Source: Chryseomicrobium excrementi
GTDB taxonomy: Bacteria > Bacillota > Bacilli > Bacillales_A > Planococcaceae
NCBI RefSeq assembly: GCF_002798305.1
Contig: NZ_PCGR01000001.1
Span: 837,925-901,924 of the forward strand
Direction of reading: 5' to 3'
Length of the DNA: 64,000 nucleotides
In this document: positions 63,957 through 64,000 of the stretch, piece by piece
How positions within the stretch are numbered: the first letter of the stretch is position 1
Layout: every line of letters begins with the position of its first letter
Notes under the pieces: generated by a model
Databases searched by the model: none
What the model was told of the DNA's origin: nothing
What the model saw: only the letters and a program-made list of their open reading frames with translations
Translations under genes and position numbers: made by a program

Positions 63957-64000
63957 GGTTAAGTCCTCGATCGATTAGTATTCGTCAGCTCCACACGTCG
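63957..64000 (-). rRNA. rrl: 23S ribosomal RNA, 3' end only
   Basis: The last 44 bases of 23S rRNA on the minus strand: CGACGTGTGGAGCTGACGAA, TACTAATCGATCGAGGACTT and AACC. The gene continues beyond the window, so transcription runs 23S, 5S, then terminator. Confidence 0.93.

Noticed and set aside
1..64000. Prophage, integrase with attachment sites, or defence island
   Set aside because: No phage structural genes, integrase, restriction-modification or toxin-antitoxin genes are seen; the only clear mobile unit is the transposon at 21592-24867.

Overview
The window looks like a chromosomal segment from a low-to-medium GC, Gram-positive, probably spore-forming Bacillales, most likely in the Planococcaceae (Sporosarcina/Planococcus/Chryseomicrobium type). 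I infer this from gene order: hemEHY-hmoB, ecsAB-hit-trpP-yhaH-hpr-sscA-prsA-yhaMNO-yhzD-yheA-yheB-yheE-spo0M-yheHI, yhcXYZ, yhfH/lplJ/lcfB and yvyE-tagV-degU all match Bacillus subtilis neighbourhoods, but rearranged. No species can be named from sequence alone.

Layout. 1-4.1 kb: a lipoprotein start, degU broken by a one-base homopolymer insertion, yvyE, an LCP wall-polymer ligase and an enoyl-CoA hydratase. 4.1-7.8 kb: an S9 peptidase and the acyl-CoA ligase lcfB behind a FadR-type operator. 8.1-12.6 kb: a BceRSAB-type peptide-antibiotic sensing and export operon. 12.6-17.4 kb: lipoate ligase, yhfH, and a four-gene module (propeller lipoprotein, response regulator, histidine kinase, YtkA lipoprotein). 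17.4-21.6 kb: coproporphyrin-pathway haem genes and a haem monooxygenase. 21.6-24.9 kb: a 3276-bp transposon carrying a trimethoprim-resistance-type dihydrofolate reductase. 24.9-46 kb: the ecs-hit-trpP-hpr-prsA-yhaONM-yhe block, ending with a BmrCD-like exporter behind a leader-peptide attenuator, then chrA and a cation-diffusion transporter. 46-59 kb: yhcXYZ, thiol redox genes, pseudouridine synthase, an ABC exporter, aldo-keto reductase, trmL, queG and two conserved genes. 59-64 kb: proS behind a T-box, an MFS transporter, eight tRNA genes, a tandem-repeat zone, 5S rRNA and the 3' edge of 23S rRNA, all on the minus strand.

The most striking object is the transposon. It has 27-bp perfect terminal inverted repeats (36/39 over the extended ends) and a 9-bp target duplication. 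It landed exactly in the overlapping stop codons, which were also the terminator loop, shared by the convergent genes hmoB and ecsB; the duplication gave each gene its own stop codon back. It encodes a 78-aa small protein and a 650-aa zinc-binding, probably DDE transposase that I cannot assign to a named family.

Other notable items: a 24-aa leader peptide plus terminator upstream of bmrCD with a visible 7-bp antiterminator pairing; a TRAP-type NAG array over the trpP ribosome binding site; a LexA-like box before yhaONM; a family of about 124-bp interspersed repeats bounded by direct TAGATGTGG copies that supply or abut stop codons; a 93-bp tandem repeat next to the rRNA operon; and several very short ORFs with good ribosome binding sites. 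All assignments come from reading the sequence and recalled family knowledge; no searches were run.
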